From positions 28,265 to 92,264 of the forward strand of contig JASDWX010000016.1 of NCBI GenBank assembly GCA_041890515.1: a DNA stretch of 64,000 bases, written 5' to 3'. This DNA is from Colwellia_A sp041890515. Its GTDB lineage: Bacteria; Pseudomonadota; Gammaproteobacteria; Enterobacterales; Alteromonadaceae. Both the position numbers and the translations under genes were made by a program. Below the pieces are notes generated by a model. It had not been told where the DNA came from, did not search any database, and saw only the letters and a list, made by a program, of their open reading frames with translations. Shown piece after piece: positions 54,906 through 63,894 of the stretch (the stretch's first letter is position 1; each line of letters opens with the position of its first letter).

Positions 54906-55787
54906 TTGATTGCTGCTATAAGCCTATTTTTTACGGTGTCGTCAGTTATCTATGCGATTAATCAACCGAACATTTATAAAGCGTCTACCTTATTAGCGCC
55001 TGCCGGTGAACAAGGTGGTGCGGGCGGTCTAGCTAAAATGGCTGGGCAATTTGGTGGTTTAGCGAGCCTTGCAGGCATTAATTTGGGCGGTGGTAGTACC
55101 GACAAAACGGGCCTAGCACTCGCGGTAATACAATCGCGTGCCTTTATAGAAAAATTCATTACTAAACATGCATTGTTAGCCCCCCTAATGGCAGCTAAAA
55201 ATTGGGATTCAACCACCAATACCTTAATACTCGATGAAAACCTTTACGATAGTCAAAGTAAAAAATGGATAGGAGACGTAAAAACGCCAAAAAAACCTGA
55301 ACCCTCTCCCTGGGCAAGTTTTAAAAAGTTCTCTGGTCTTATGTCAATTTCACAAGACAAAGAAACCGGTATGGTAACTCTTGAAATTGAGCACTATTCC
55401 CCCCAAGTGGCAACCCAATGGCTACTTTGGTTGGTAGAAGATATAAACACCAATATGCGCGAGCAAGACAAGCGTGTAGCTAATAACAGTATTAATTTTT
55501 TAACCCGTAAATTAGAGCAAATACAAGTAGCGGATATGCAGACGGTATTTTATCAACTGATTGAAGAACAAACAAAAACAGTGATGTTGGCTGAAGTTAG
55601 CAAAGAGTATGTGTTTATAACGATAGACCCTGCCAATGCACCTGATGGAAAAGTTAAGCCGAAACGCGCCATAATTGTAGTGCTGGGTACAATGCTTGGT
55701 GGGATGTTGTCGGTACTTATCGTGTTAATAAGGCACTTTTCGACCAGTAAAAAATTAACTAAACCTGAGGATGAAAATTTAGCGTAA
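54906..55787 (+). CDS. wzz: Wzz-type polysaccharide chain-length regulator (N-terminus uncertain)
   Basis: Wzz is an inner-membrane protein that sets the length of O-antigen or capsule chains. As written from TTG 54906 it has 293 residues: membrane helix 1 at the very start (LIAAISLFFTVSSVIYAI), then NIYKASTLLAPAGEQGG. The periplasmic part contains LEIEHYSPQVATQWLLWLVE and a helical segment. A Pro-rich DPANAPDGKVKPKRA leads to helix 2 (AIIVVLGTMLGGMLSVLIVL). The conserved cytoplasmic lead (DDEIDLAELWRAIWQGKF) is encoded in the same frame just upstream, so the TTG is probably not the true start. Confidence 0.8.
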   Translation: MIAAISLFFTVSSVIYAINQPNIYKASTLLAPAGEQGGAGGLAKMAGQFGGLASLAGINLGGGSTDKTGLALAVIQSRAFIEKFITKHALLAPLMAAKNWDSTTNTLILDENLYDSQSKKWIGDVKTPKKPEPSPWASFKKFSGLMSISQDKETGMVTLEIEHYSPQVATQWLLWLVEDINTNMREQDKRVANNSINFLTRKLEQIQVADMQTVFYQLIEEQTKTVMLAEVSKEYVFITIDPANAPDGKVKPKRAIIVVLGTMLGGMLSVLIVLIRHFSTSKKLTKPEDENLA

Positions 55788-55806
55788 GGCTACTTTTGAT
55801 TATATT

Positions 55807-56853
55807 ATGGACGTTTTAATTTCAACATTTACTGCTTTTTGTTTTGCTTATATCGCCATCAAGTTTTTCAAACCTGTCGCGATAGAAGTTGGGTTGGTTG
55901 ATAAACCCAGTGAACGAAAAAAACATGCGGGACATATTCCGCTTATTGGCGGTCTTTCTATTTTTATGGCCGTGCTTATGGCAAGCCTATTGTGGCTGCC
56001 AAATACCTTAGAATTACGTATGTACCTTATTGCCTCAGCGATGATGGTTTTTATTGGCGCATTAGACGACAAGTTCGATTTGAAAGTACGCATTAGAATT
56101 ATAGGGCAACTTATTGTTGCCAGTTTGATGATATACGGTGTTGGTGGTTATATATCAAACCTAGGTGATTTGTTTGGCTTAGGTAACGTAACACTCGGGC
56201 CAGTAGGTATTGTATTTACCTATGTCGGTATTATTGTTGTAATAAACGCTTTTAATATGGTTGACGGTATTGATGGGCTTATTGGCAGCTTAAGTATTAA
56301 TACCTTTGCTTCAATTGCGATATTATTTATTATGAGCGGACAGCATGATTATGTAAGTTACCCGTTAATACTCGCCACCGCGACTATTCCCTATTTAATT
56401 TTTAATTTAGGCTTAGCAAGAAAAGCAAAGAAAATTTTCATGGGTGATGCGGGCAGCATGTTCATTGGTTTAAGTGTTATTTGGTTATTAACCATGGGAA
56501 CACAAAACGAGCAGGCATCATTTCGCCCAGTAACCGCCTTATGGATTTGTGCTATCCCGTTAATGGATATGTTAGCGATTGTAGTGCGTCGTTATAAAAA
56601 TGGTAAGTCACCTTTTAAGCCAGATAGAGACCACCTTCACCATATACTTCAGCGTGTGGGTTATAGCTCTCGTCAAACTTTGATTATTATTTCTTCTTGT
56701 GCAGTAGTCATGTCAGCCATTGGCTTAGCTGGTGAATTATTTTATTTACCTGACCTTTTTATGTTGGCTGGCTTTATTTTATCTTTTGTTTGTTATGTTT
56801 TAGTAATAAAAAAAATCACTAAGTTCGAAAAGGGAAGTGAATATTCATCCTAG
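55807..56853 (+). CDS. wecA: WecA-like undecaprenyl-phosphate sugar-1-phosphate transferase
   Basis: This integral membrane enzyme starts glycan repeat synthesis by moving GlcNAc-1-P (or a related HexNAc-1-P) to undecaprenyl phosphate. The 348-residue protein has about eleven helices. Family motifs are GALDDKFDLKVRIR, NAFNMVDGIDGLIG, KIFMGDAGSMFIGL and the C-terminal RDHLHHILQRVGYSSRQ (HxHH-type carbohydrate recognition). It follows wzz by 19 bases. Whether it serves enterobacterial-type GlcNAc or another sugar cannot be decided by eye; the WecA branch looks more likely than the WbpL branch because of length and motifs. Confidence 0.88.
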   Translation: MDVLISTFTAFCFAYIAIKFFKPVAIEVGLVDKPSERKKHAGHIPLIGGLSIFMAVLMASLLWLPNTLELRMYLIASAMMVFIGALDDKFDLKVRIRIIGQLIVASLMIYGVGGYISNLGDLFGLGNVTLGPVGIVFTYVGIIVVINAFNMVDGIDGLIGSLSINTFASIAILFIMSGQHDYVSYPLILATATIPYLIFNLGLARKAKKIFMGDAGSMFIGLSVIWLLTMGTQNEQASFRPVTALWICAIPLMDMLAIVVRRYKNGKSPFKPDRDHLHHILQRVGYSSRQTLIIISSCAVVMSAIGLAGELFYLPDLFMLAGFILSFVCYVLVIKKITKFEKGSEYSS

Positions 56854-56986
56854 TACTTCTATCCTGTTCTGGCTATCTATCCTATGCCTATGGTTTTTTG
56901 CTATAAAAATTATGTCTTAAGCATTCGAATATTTAGAATAATTGTAATTTATCGACTCATTATTAAATTTTAAGAAGTAATAAAAT

Positions 56987-58069
56987 ATGAAAGTATTGAT
57001 AACAGGAGGAGCTGGTTTTATTGGTTCTGCCGTAATCCGTTACATTATAAAGAACACGTCCGACGAAGTGTTAAACGTTGATAAGCTTACTTATGCAGGG
57101 AATTTAGAATCTCTAATTAGTGTTTCATCTAATGAACGTTATGATTTTGAAAAAGTTGATATTTGTGATCGTAATGAACTAGAACGTGTATTTGAAGCGT
57201 ATTCTCCGGACATAGTCATGCATTTGGCGGCAGAGAGCCACGTAGACCGTTCAATAGATGGCCCTAAAGAATTTATAGAAACTAATATAATTGGGACTTA
57301 TACTTTGCTTGAGGTGGCTCGTAAATACTGGTTGTCTTTAGAACCAAATAAAAAATCATTATTTCGCTTCCACCATATCTCCACCGATGAAGTATATGGT
57401 GACTTAAAAGGTACAACCGATTTATTTACTGAAGAAACTTCATATTCTCCAAGTAGCCCATATTCATCTTCAAAAGCTGCAAGTGACCATCTTGTTCGAG
57501 CATGGTTAAGAACTTATGGTTTGCCAACAGTCGTGACGAATTGTTCAAATAATTATGGTCCCTTTCATTTTCCCGAAAAATTAATACCACTAATGGTATT
57601 AAATGCTTTAGAAGGTAAAGCATTACCCATCTACGGTAATGGACAACAAATTCGTGACTGGCTTTATGTGGAAGACCATGCCCGCGCGCTTTATCTCGTG
57701 GCTACTAAGGGGATAATTGGAGAAACCTATAATGTTGGTGGTCATAATGAGAAAGCAAATATCGATGTAGTAAAAACCATCTGTAGCTTATTAGAAGAAC
57801 TCCAGCCAGATAATCCATATTCAAGAAATAATAGTGATAAAGGTGGTTTTTCAAGCTTAATTACTTATGTGAAAGACCGGCCTGGGCATGATGTACGTTA
57901 TGCTATTGATGCATCAAAAATTGAACGCGAGCTTGGTTGGACACCTGAAGAGACTTTTGAGTCAGGCATAAGAAAGACCATTCAATGGTATTTAAATAAT
58001 AAAAAATGGTGGAGTCATGTATTAGATGGTTCATATACCGGTCAAAGATTAGGAATTGAGGATAAATAA
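56987..58069 (+). CDS. rfbB: RmlB, dTDP-glucose 4,6-dehydratase
   Basis: RmlB makes dTDP-4-keto-6-deoxyglucose. The 360-residue protein has TGGAGFIGSAVIRYII at the start, HLAAESHVDRSIDGP, the catalytic STDEVYGDL and YSSSKAASDHLVRAW, and NGQQIRDWLYVEDHARAL. It ends flush against rmlA (next ATG one base after its stop). With rmlA, fdtA, the formyltransferase and fdtB it forms a dTDP-3-amino-sugar pathway. rmlC and rmlD are absent. Confidence 0.96.
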   Translation: MKVLITGGAGFIGSAVIRYIIKNTSDEVLNVDKLTYAGNLESLISVSSNERYDFEKVDICDRNELERVFEAYSPDIVMHLAAESHVDRSIDGPKEFIETNIIGTYTLLEVARKYWLSLEPNKKSLFRFHHISTDEVYGDLKGTTDLFTEETSYSPSSPYSSSKAASDHLVRAWLRTYGLPTVVTNCSNNYGPFHFPEKLIPLMVLNALEGKALPIYGNGQQIRDWLYVEDHARALYLVATKGIIGETYNVGGHNEKANIDVVKTICSLLEELQPDNPYSRNNSDKGGFSSLITYVKDRPGHDVRYAIDASKIERELGWTPEETFESGIRKTIQWYLNNKKWWSHVLDGSYTGQRLGIEDK

Positions 58070-58942
58070 ATGAAAGGCATCGTTTTAGCAGGTGGTTCGG
58101 GTACAAGGCTTTATCCGATAACTCAAGGTGTATCTAAGCAATTACTACCAATTTATGATAAGCCTATGATTTTTTATCCTATATCAGTATTAATGCTGGC
58201 TGGTATCCGTGATATTTTAATTATATCAACTCCAGAAGATGTAGGAGGGTATAAACGGTTATTATCAGATGGTAAGCAATTTGGTATCAACATCTTCTAT
58301 GCCATACAACCAACACCTGCTGGTTTAGCACAAGCGTTCATAATAGGTGAAGATTTTATTGGGAGTGACTCTGTTTCCTTGGTACTTGGTGACAATATAT
58401 TTTATGGTCAAGGTTTTTCACCTAAGCTAGTGAGTGCAGCGAATAATTGTAAAGGCGCCACAGTATTTGGTTATCAAGTTAAAGATCCTGAACGATTTGG
58501 TGTGGTTGAATTTGATAATGAAATGAAAGCAATATCTCTCGAAGAAAAACCAACAGTACCAAAATCAAATTACGCTGTAACTGGATTGTACTTTTATGAC
58601 AATGATGTAATTGAAATAGCAAAATCAATTAAACCTTCACCACGCGGTGAGTTAGAAATAACGTGTATTAACAACGTGTATCTAGAACGGGGTAATTTAA
58701 ATGTAGAAATACTTGGGCGTGGTTTTGCTTGGTTAGATACTGGAACACATGAAAGTTTATTAGAGGCAAGCCACTTTGTGCAAACCATTGAGCACAGGCA
58801 AGGGCTTAAAGTAGCCTGTTTGGAAGAAATATCATGGCGGAAAGGTTGGCTTTCTAGAGATAGGCTAGAGGAATCAGCAAAAAAAATGAGTAAAAACAGC
58901 TATGGTCAATACCTAGATGTTTTACTTAAGGAAGATAAGTGA
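58070..58942 (+). CDS. rfbA: RmlA, glucose-1-phosphate thymidylyltransferase
   Basis: RmlA makes dTDP-glucose from dTTP and glucose 1-phosphate. The 290-residue protein has LAGGSGTRLYPITQGVSKQL with the nucleotidyl-transfer signature, LPIYDKPMIFYPISVLMLAG, LGDNIFYGQGF, and the C-terminal AWLDTGTHESLLEAS. Its stop overlaps the fdtA GTG (GTGA). It supplies the first intermediate for the following genes. Confidence 0.96.
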   Translation: MKGIVLAGGSGTRLYPITQGVSKQLLPIYDKPMIFYPISVLMLAGIRDILIISTPEDVGGYKRLLSDGKQFGINIFYAIQPTPAGLAQAFIIGEDFIGSDSVSLVLGDNIFYGQGFSPKLVSAANNCKGATVFGYQVKDPERFGVVEFDNEMKAISLEEKPTVPKSNYAVTGLYFYDNDVIEIAKSIKPSPRGELEITCINNVYLERGNLNVEILGRGFAWLDTGTHESLLEASHFVQTIEHRQGLKVACLEEISWRKGWLSRDRLEESAKKMSKNSYGQYLDVLLKEDK

Positions 58943-59343
58943 GCTTAATTAAGTTATTAGAGATCAACTCCCTAGGTGATGATCGAGGTGAATTGGTATC
59001 ATTAGAGGCGAATAAGAGCATCCCGTTCGCGATTAAACGTGTGTACTATATTTTTAATACGAAGCAAGGGGTAACCCGTGGTTTTCATGCCCATAAAGCG
59101 CTTCGGCAAGTGGCATTCTGTATTGCTGGTCATTGTCAAATTACTTTAGATGATGGAAAAAAACGTGAAAGTGTTACTTTAAATTCACCTACTAAAGGTC
59201 TTTTAATTGAGCACATGCAGTGGCGTGAGATGAAGGTCTTTAGTTCAGATTGTATTTTGATGGTCATAGCAAGTGAACATTATGACGAAGAGGACTATAT
59301 TCGTGATTATAATGACTTTTTAGAAAGTGTGAAAAATGCCTGA
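58939..59343 (+). CDS. fdtA: dTDP-6-deoxyhex-4-ulose 3,4-ketoisomerase (FdtA/QdtA family)
   Basis: This small cupin moves the keto group from C4 to C3 of dTDP-4-keto-6-deoxyglucose, ready for amination. The GTG start overlaps the rmlA stop. The 134-residue protein has IPFAIKRVYYIF, the catalytic His pair in TRGFHAHKALRQV (H50, H52), and MVIASEHYDEEDYIRDY. The FdtA and QdtA branches give galacto and gluco products. The two positions I recall as diagnostic read Arg16 and Arg96 here, one FdtA-like and one QdtA-like, so the product stereochemistry is open. Confidence 0.88.
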   Translation: MSLIKLLEINSLGDDRGELVSLEANKSIPFAIKRVYYIFNTKQGVTRGFHAHKALRQVAFCIAGHCQITLDDGKKRESVTLNSPTKGLLIEHMQWREMKVFSSDCILMVIASEHYDEEDYIRDYNDFLESVKNA

Positions 59344-60550
59344 TACATTAAATTTAATCATAGCAGGTAAAAACAATATAGCTGTAAGTGTATGTCAATA
59401 TATAAAACTTCATTATCCAAATATTAATTTATACGGCATATGTAATAAAACAGATAGTGGGCAAGATTCTTTTCAGCGTTCTTTTAAAAAATACTGTGAA
59501 AATAATGGAGTTATTATAACTAGATTATCGGCAGTGTATAATTTAAAAAATGCAATATTTTTGTCACTAGAATTTGATCAAATTATAAAGCCTAATTGCT
59601 TTGTAACTGATCGGTTATTTAATATTCACTTTTCATTATTACCAAAATATAAAGGAATGTATACATCGATTTTACCATTGTTAAATGGAGAGAATAAAAG
59701 TGGTGTAACTCTCCATTGTATCGATGAGGGTATAGATACCGGAAAATTAATTGCTCAATCTACGTTTATGTTAGATAACATTCAAAATTCCTCTCAATTG
59801 TATGCTGAATATATTTCGAAGGGGACGACACTTGTTATAAATAGCCTTGAACCACTATTTGAAAATAACTTTACAGCAGTAAAACAGCCTGCAAGCGAAA
59901 GTTCTTATTACAGTAAAAACAGTGTTACTTATAATAATTTAGAGCTCGAACTTAATAAAACTGCCTGGGAGATACAAAACACAATCAGAGCGTTTAGTTT
60001 TAGAAATTATCAGCTACTCAAAATTAATGGTGTAGATATTTCTTGGTCAAAAATTTTGCCAACTAAATCATCTAAAAAAGCTGGCTCAATTTTGGAAGAA
60101 AATAATAATTTCTTTAAAATTTCAACTATTGATTACGATATCAAAATATTTATCGACCAGCTTTGCGAGCTTCTAATGTTTTGTACTTCAGGTGATTTAT
60201 TCGGGTGTACATCGATTTTGGAATCAAATCCAACTTTACTAAATGAAAAAAATGGTAAAGGATGGAGCCCAATTATCGTCGCAGCATATAATGGCCATAG
60301 CGATATAATCGATCATTTACTAAATTTAGGTGCGGATATAAATGATCAAAATTTTAATGGTACTTCTGTTTTGATGTACGCTAAAGATAATGCATTCAAA
60401 ATTGGGAACGTTTCATTTGTAAAGTATTTATTAAGTCTCGGAGCTGACTCTGAGCATAGAGATTATTCCGGAAAAAACATTACTGAGTATTTGGAAGCTA
60501 ATAATCCATTGTCGGCAGAATTGATAACAATATTTGAGAAAGAGAAATGA
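59336..60550 (+). CDS. Sugar N-formyltransferase with C-terminal ankyrin repeats (QdtF/WlaRD-like)
   Basis: This 404-residue protein probably formylates the 3-amino group of a dTDP-3-amino-3,6-dideoxyhexose using N10-formyl-THF. The N-terminal domain has the formyltransferase triad: Asn96 and His98 in FNIHFSLLPKYKG and Asp134 in DEGIDTGKLIAQ. A middle Fmt-like domain lies at ~195-265. Residues ~285-395 hold about three ankyrin repeats (GWSPIIVAAYNGHSDIIDHL, LLNLGADINDQNFNGTSVLM, YLLSLGADSEHRDYSGKN). The ankyrin-bearing architecture is known from QdtF and WlaRD. It overlaps fdtA and fdtB, so the pathway is one unit. Confidence 0.88.
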   Translation: MPDTLNLIIAGKNNIAVSVCQYIKLHYPNINLYGICNKTDSGQDSFQRSFKKYCENNGVIITRLSAVYNLKNAIFLSLEFDQIIKPNCFVTDRLFNIHFSLLPKYKGMYTSILPLLNGENKSGVTLHCIDEGIDTGKLIAQSTFMLDNIQNSSQLYAEYISKGTTLVINSLEPLFENNFTAVKQPASESSYYSKNSVTYNNLELELNKTAWEIQNTIRAFSFRNYQLLKINGVDISWSKILPTKSSKKAGSILEENNNFFKISTIDYDIKIFIDQLCELLMFCTSGDLFGCTSILESNPTLLNEKNGKGWSPIIVAAYNGHSDIIDHLLNLGADINDQNFNGTSVLMYAKDNAFKIGNVSFVKYLLSLGADSEHRDYSGKNITEYLEANNPLSAELITIFEKEK

Positions 60551-61662
60551 TAAAGTTCTTAGATTTAAAGGTAATTAACAACAAATATGAAAAAGAGTTA
60601 AAAGCAGCTTGTATTGATGTGATTGATTCAGGCTGGTATATACGTGGTAAATATGTGGAGTCATTTGAAAGTGAATTTGCTAAATACTGTTTTACAGACC
60701 ATTGTATTGGTGTTGCTAACGGACTCGATGCTTTAACTCTTACTTTAAGAGCTTGGAAAGAGCTTGGGAAAATAAAAGAAGGTGATGAGGTTATCGTACA
60801 AGCTAATACATACATTGCCTCTATCTTAGCCATAACAGAGAATAAATTAGTACCAGTGCTTGTTGAGCCCGATCCTACCACCTATAATTTGAATGTTAAA
60901 AATTTAGAACAAGCAATTACTAAAAAAACCAAAGTCATTTTACCCGTTCATCTTTATGGCCAAATGTCGCCGATGGTTGATATTATGGCTATTGCAGAAA
61001 AACACTCTTTACTTGTGCTTGAAGACTGTGCTCAATCTCATGGTGCTATGCTTGATGGAAAAAAGTGCGGTTCATGGGGGCATGCTGGAGCGTTTAGTTT
61101 CTACCCAGGTAAAAATCTAGGTGCTTTAGGTGATGCTGGAGCTGTTACTACAAATGACATAGAGCTTTATGAAATGATTAAGGCTATATCTAATTATGGT
61201 TCATCAGAAAGGTACAAACATTCGTATCAAGGGGTTAATAGCCGATTAGATGAAATGCAAGCGGCTATGTTAACTGTCAAATTGAAATATTTAGATAGTG
61301 AGCTTTTAATTCGTCAAAATATAGCCAAGCGCTATATAACAGAAATAACAAATCCACTTATTAAAGTTTCAAAAATTAAGAGTCAGGAAACTCATGTATG
61401 GCATTTATTTGTAGTTCTTTGTGAGCATAGAGAAAAATTGTATAAGCATTTTTGCAATAACTCTATAGAGACGCTAATTCATTATCCCTTACCTCCTCAT
61501 AAGCAATTAGCTTATAGTGATATGGAAAACTTGTCTCTACCTATTACTGAGATAATACATGAGAATGTATTATCTCTTCCAATAGGATCACATTTAAGTG
61601 AAGAAGACGTTAATAGTATTATTATTGCCATAAATTTATTTAAAATTACAGAAGAACACTAG
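60547..61662 (+). CDS. fdtB: dTDP-3-keto-6-deoxyhexose 3-aminotransferase (FdtB/QdtB family)
   Basis: This is a PLP enzyme of the DegT/DnrJ/EryC1 family that aminates the 3-keto sugar made by the ketoisomerase. The 371-residue protein has GVANGLDALTLTLRAW, VIVQANTYIASILAI, LEDCAQSHGAM and the PLP Lys189 in FSFYPGKNLGALGDAGAV. It also has NSRLDEMQAAML. It overlaps the formyltransferase stop by four bases. FdtB and QdtB are close relatives, so the final sugar (Fuc3N or Qui3N type) depends on the ketoisomerase. Confidence 0.9.
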   Translation: MIKFLDLKVINNKYEKELKAACIDVIDSGWYIRGKYVESFESEFAKYCFTDHCIGVANGLDALTLTLRAWKELGKIKEGDEVIVQANTYIASILAITENKLVPVLVEPDPTTYNLNVKNLEQAITKKTKVILPVHLYGQMSPMVDIMAIAEKHSLLVLEDCAQSHGAMLDGKKCGSWGHAGAFSFYPGKNLGALGDAGAVTTNDIELYEMIKAISNYGSSERYKHSYQGVNSRLDEMQAAMLTVKLKYLDSELLIRQNIAKRYITEITNPLIKVSKIKSQETHVWHLFVVLCEHREKLYKHFCNNSIETLIHYPLPPHKQLAYSDMENLSLPITEIIHENVLSLPIGSHLSEEDVNSIIIAINLFKITEEH

Positions 61663-61686
61663 TCCCCATAAGGTAATAAATTTTAG

Positions 61687-62601
61687 ATGAAAAATAAAAA
61701 CGTAAGTGTTGCTTGTTGTATTCCTATAGGGGCTTTAGATCGATATGGTTATCAATATATATGGAAGGAAGCGCTTGCTAATCACTCGCAAGCATTCGAT
61801 AAAGTCTATTTGTACACGACTACTCGGGCAAACGTAGACTTAAATATAGAGTTTGATAATGTAGAGTTTATAATTGACGATGAAGTACTGTTAGATATAG
61901 ATGAAAATGAACTTGAAACTTTCAGTATATATAAAATATATAATGCCTATAATCTATCGGTTGAGCGGGCTAAAAATGATGGCATAGACTTTGTTGTATG
62001 TTCAGCAATAAATTCATATTTAGATGATGATAACTCTCTCAATATGAGAATATACCTAAACAAGTTAAAAGCAAATAACCAGCCTTTTGGATATTTTGCG
62101 AAAGCATTTCAGTTGTATGATAAAATTTGCTATCCGAATTCATTGCTACCTTTTATTATAAATGTTGATTTTATAAATGACATTACATTGGATGTAGATG
62201 TCCTAGAATATAATGGGACTAGGTATGGCTGGAAAGGTGGCTTTCATGATAAATTCCCCTTTTATTTTACCGATGTCTTTGGTATTGAAACTCTAGCTGA
62301 CTTTGAATGTAAGTTCGAATGGTATATTAAAAGTTACATGAAAGAATGGCAGGGAGAAAACGTTAGTTTTAATGCAGACAACGAAATTAAAAAGTTCCAA
62401 ACTAAGGTGGGTAAACTTGCAATAAATCATGAGTATAAGCATTCCGAAATAATAGAGAAGTTTTCTAAAAAAATTGTACCAGAAGCACTAGTTAGAACGA
62501 TACCTTTTAATGTCCAATCAAAATACTTACTCATTGCTAAGTCGTATGCATTAAACGTTTTAGAGTATACAGGTTTGATTCGCTTTATAGGTAATAAATA
62601 A
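61687..62601 (+). CDS. Unrecognised protein of a glycan locus, possible glycosyltransferase
   Basis: I do not recognise this 304-residue protein. It is soluble and rich in Asp/Asn/Tyr, with no signal peptide or membrane helix. The N-terminal VSVACCIPIGALDRYGYQYI, FDKVYLYTTTR and DGIDFVVCSAINSYLDDDNS segments have the spacing of a GT-A-like fold with a possible DDD metal site. YNGTRYGWKGGFHDKFPF follows. Position between the sugar-nucleotide genes and the flippase fits a glycosyltransferase, but that is inference from context only. It is followed by wzx after three bases. Confidence 0.5.
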   Translation: MKNKNVSVACCIPIGALDRYGYQYIWKEALANHSQAFDKVYLYTTTRANVDLNIEFDNVEFIIDDEVLLDIDENELETFSIYKIYNAYNLSVERAKNDGIDFVVCSAINSYLDDDNSLNMRIYLNKLKANNQPFGYFAKAFQLYDKICYPNSLLPFIINVDFINDITLDVDVLEYNGTRYGWKGGFHDKFPFYFTDVFGIETLADFECKFEWYIKSYMKEWQGENVSFNADNEIKKFQTKVGKLAINHEYKHSEIIEKFSKKIVPEALVRTIPFNVQSKYLLIAKSYALNVLEYTGLIRFIGNK

Positions 62602-62604
62602 TAA

Positions 62605-63894
62605 GTGTTCGATAAATTATTCCAAAACAAGTTTAAAAAAGATTTGTTATTTAGTTATGCCAGTCAGGGGATTGTAATTCTTGCAGGTTTTGCACAGTTA
62701 TTTTTAATTAACCGATATTTTGGCTTAGAAGTTTTCGGTGAATTTTCTATTATTGTGGCAACAATTGGTATTTTTGCATCAGTTGTTACTGCACGTAGTT
62801 CTGAAGCTGTAACGCGTTTTTTGAAAAGAGAAGAATTAAATTCTAACTTCTCAAACGCAAAGTTAACAGTTTTCATTGGCGTTATTGTCGACTTTTTCAC
62901 CGCTTTATTATTGTTATTATTAGCTTACTTTTCAGCAACGAGCTTTGCAGAGCTCTTCTTGAAAGACAGCAAACTAGGTTCTGAATTATTTCTCTATGCA
63001 TTTGTCGTGTTTTTTGGTTTTCTAAAAGGGACTGCAATAGGTTTTTTTCAGGCAAAAGAGCGATTTAGTGTTATCAATTCTTTTAATGCTTTATCGGCTA
63101 TTCTTAATGTAATTTTCATTGTGTTAGGTATTATATTTTATGACAACACATTGAAAATACTTATAGTTTCCCTTGTGGTTTCAAGTATTCTTTCTTGGGG
63201 GATAATGTTTTTGTTTTTTTTATTGAATGTAAGAAGAGAATATCAAAAATACGATATTTTGTATAATAGATCGCTTATTAATGAATATTGGAACTTCAAT
63301 CTTAAAACTTTCTTATCAAGTAGTTTAAAAGCTGGAAATCAGAATGTTGAGAACCTAATATTAGGTTACTTTGTCAATGCGGAATCAGTAGGTATATACC
63401 AAACGATTAAAAAAATAATTAGTCCAATTGCCATTTTGGTTCAGCCATTATCTATGTTATTTTATCCAAAAATGATAATCTGCTTTGAACTTCATAAAGC
63501 TAATGAAATGAAAAGATTAATATTTAAAGCTACAAGGTATATTGCGATTTTAGTCATTGTTTTTGGTGCAATTATTGCTTTTAATATAGAGTTCATTTTT
63601 GAGCTAATGAAACTAAGCTTTAACCCTAACTACTCCATTTATTTATATATAGTGTTATCAACAAGCTTAATAACTTCACTTTTATGGTGGGTTCGCATTT
63701 TTTCTAATACCGTCAATCCTACCTATTCTTTATATTTGAATCTAATGGCTACGATATATCAAGTAATAATTACAAGTTTTTTTGCATACTTGTATGGTTT
63801 ATATGGTGTTATGTTCTCATTACTTACTCTACAACTTATATTAGCCTGCTTTTGGCTTTATTTAGGGAAATGTTATGTTAATAAAAATGTATAA
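62605..63894 (+). CDS. wzx: Wzx-type oligosaccharide flippase
   Basis: This is a membrane protein of the polysaccharide transport (MATE/MOP) family that flips undecaprenyl-linked repeat units. The start is GTG at 62605. The 429-residue protein has about twelve to fourteen helices beginning with LLFSYASQGIVILAGFAQL and the family pattern INRYFGLEVFGEFSI. NEYWNFNLKTFLSSSLKAGN and NVENLILGYFVNAESVGIYQ are typical of Wzx mid-regions. It indicates Wzy-dependent assembly. No wzy is seen before the window ends, so it should lie downstream. Confidence 0.88.
   Translation: MFDKLFQNKFKKDLLFSYASQGIVILAGFAQLFLINRYFGLEVFGEFSIIVATIGIFASVVTARSSEAVTRFLKREELNSNFSNAKLTVFIGVIVDFFTALLLLLLAYFSATSFAELFLKDSKLGSELFLYAFVVFFGFLKGTAIGFFQAKERFSVINSFNALSAILNVIFIVLGIIFYDNTLKILIVSLVVSSILSWGIMFLFFLLNVRREYQKYDILYNRSLINEYWNFNLKTFLSSSLKAGNQNVENLILGYFVNAESVGIYQTIKKIISPIAILVQPLSMLFYPKMIICFELHKANEMKRLIFKATRYIAILVIVFGAIIAFNIEFIFELMKLSFNPNYSIYLYIVLSTSLITSLLWWVRIFSNTVNPTYSLYLNLMATIYQVIITSFFAYLYGLYGVMFSLLTLQLILACFWLYLGKCYVNKNV

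Noticed and set aside
56987..58942. A dTDP-L-rhamnose pathway.
   Set aside because: rmlA and rmlB are present but rmlC and rmlD are not; the next genes are the ketoisomerase, formyltransferase and aminotransferase of a 3-amino sugar.
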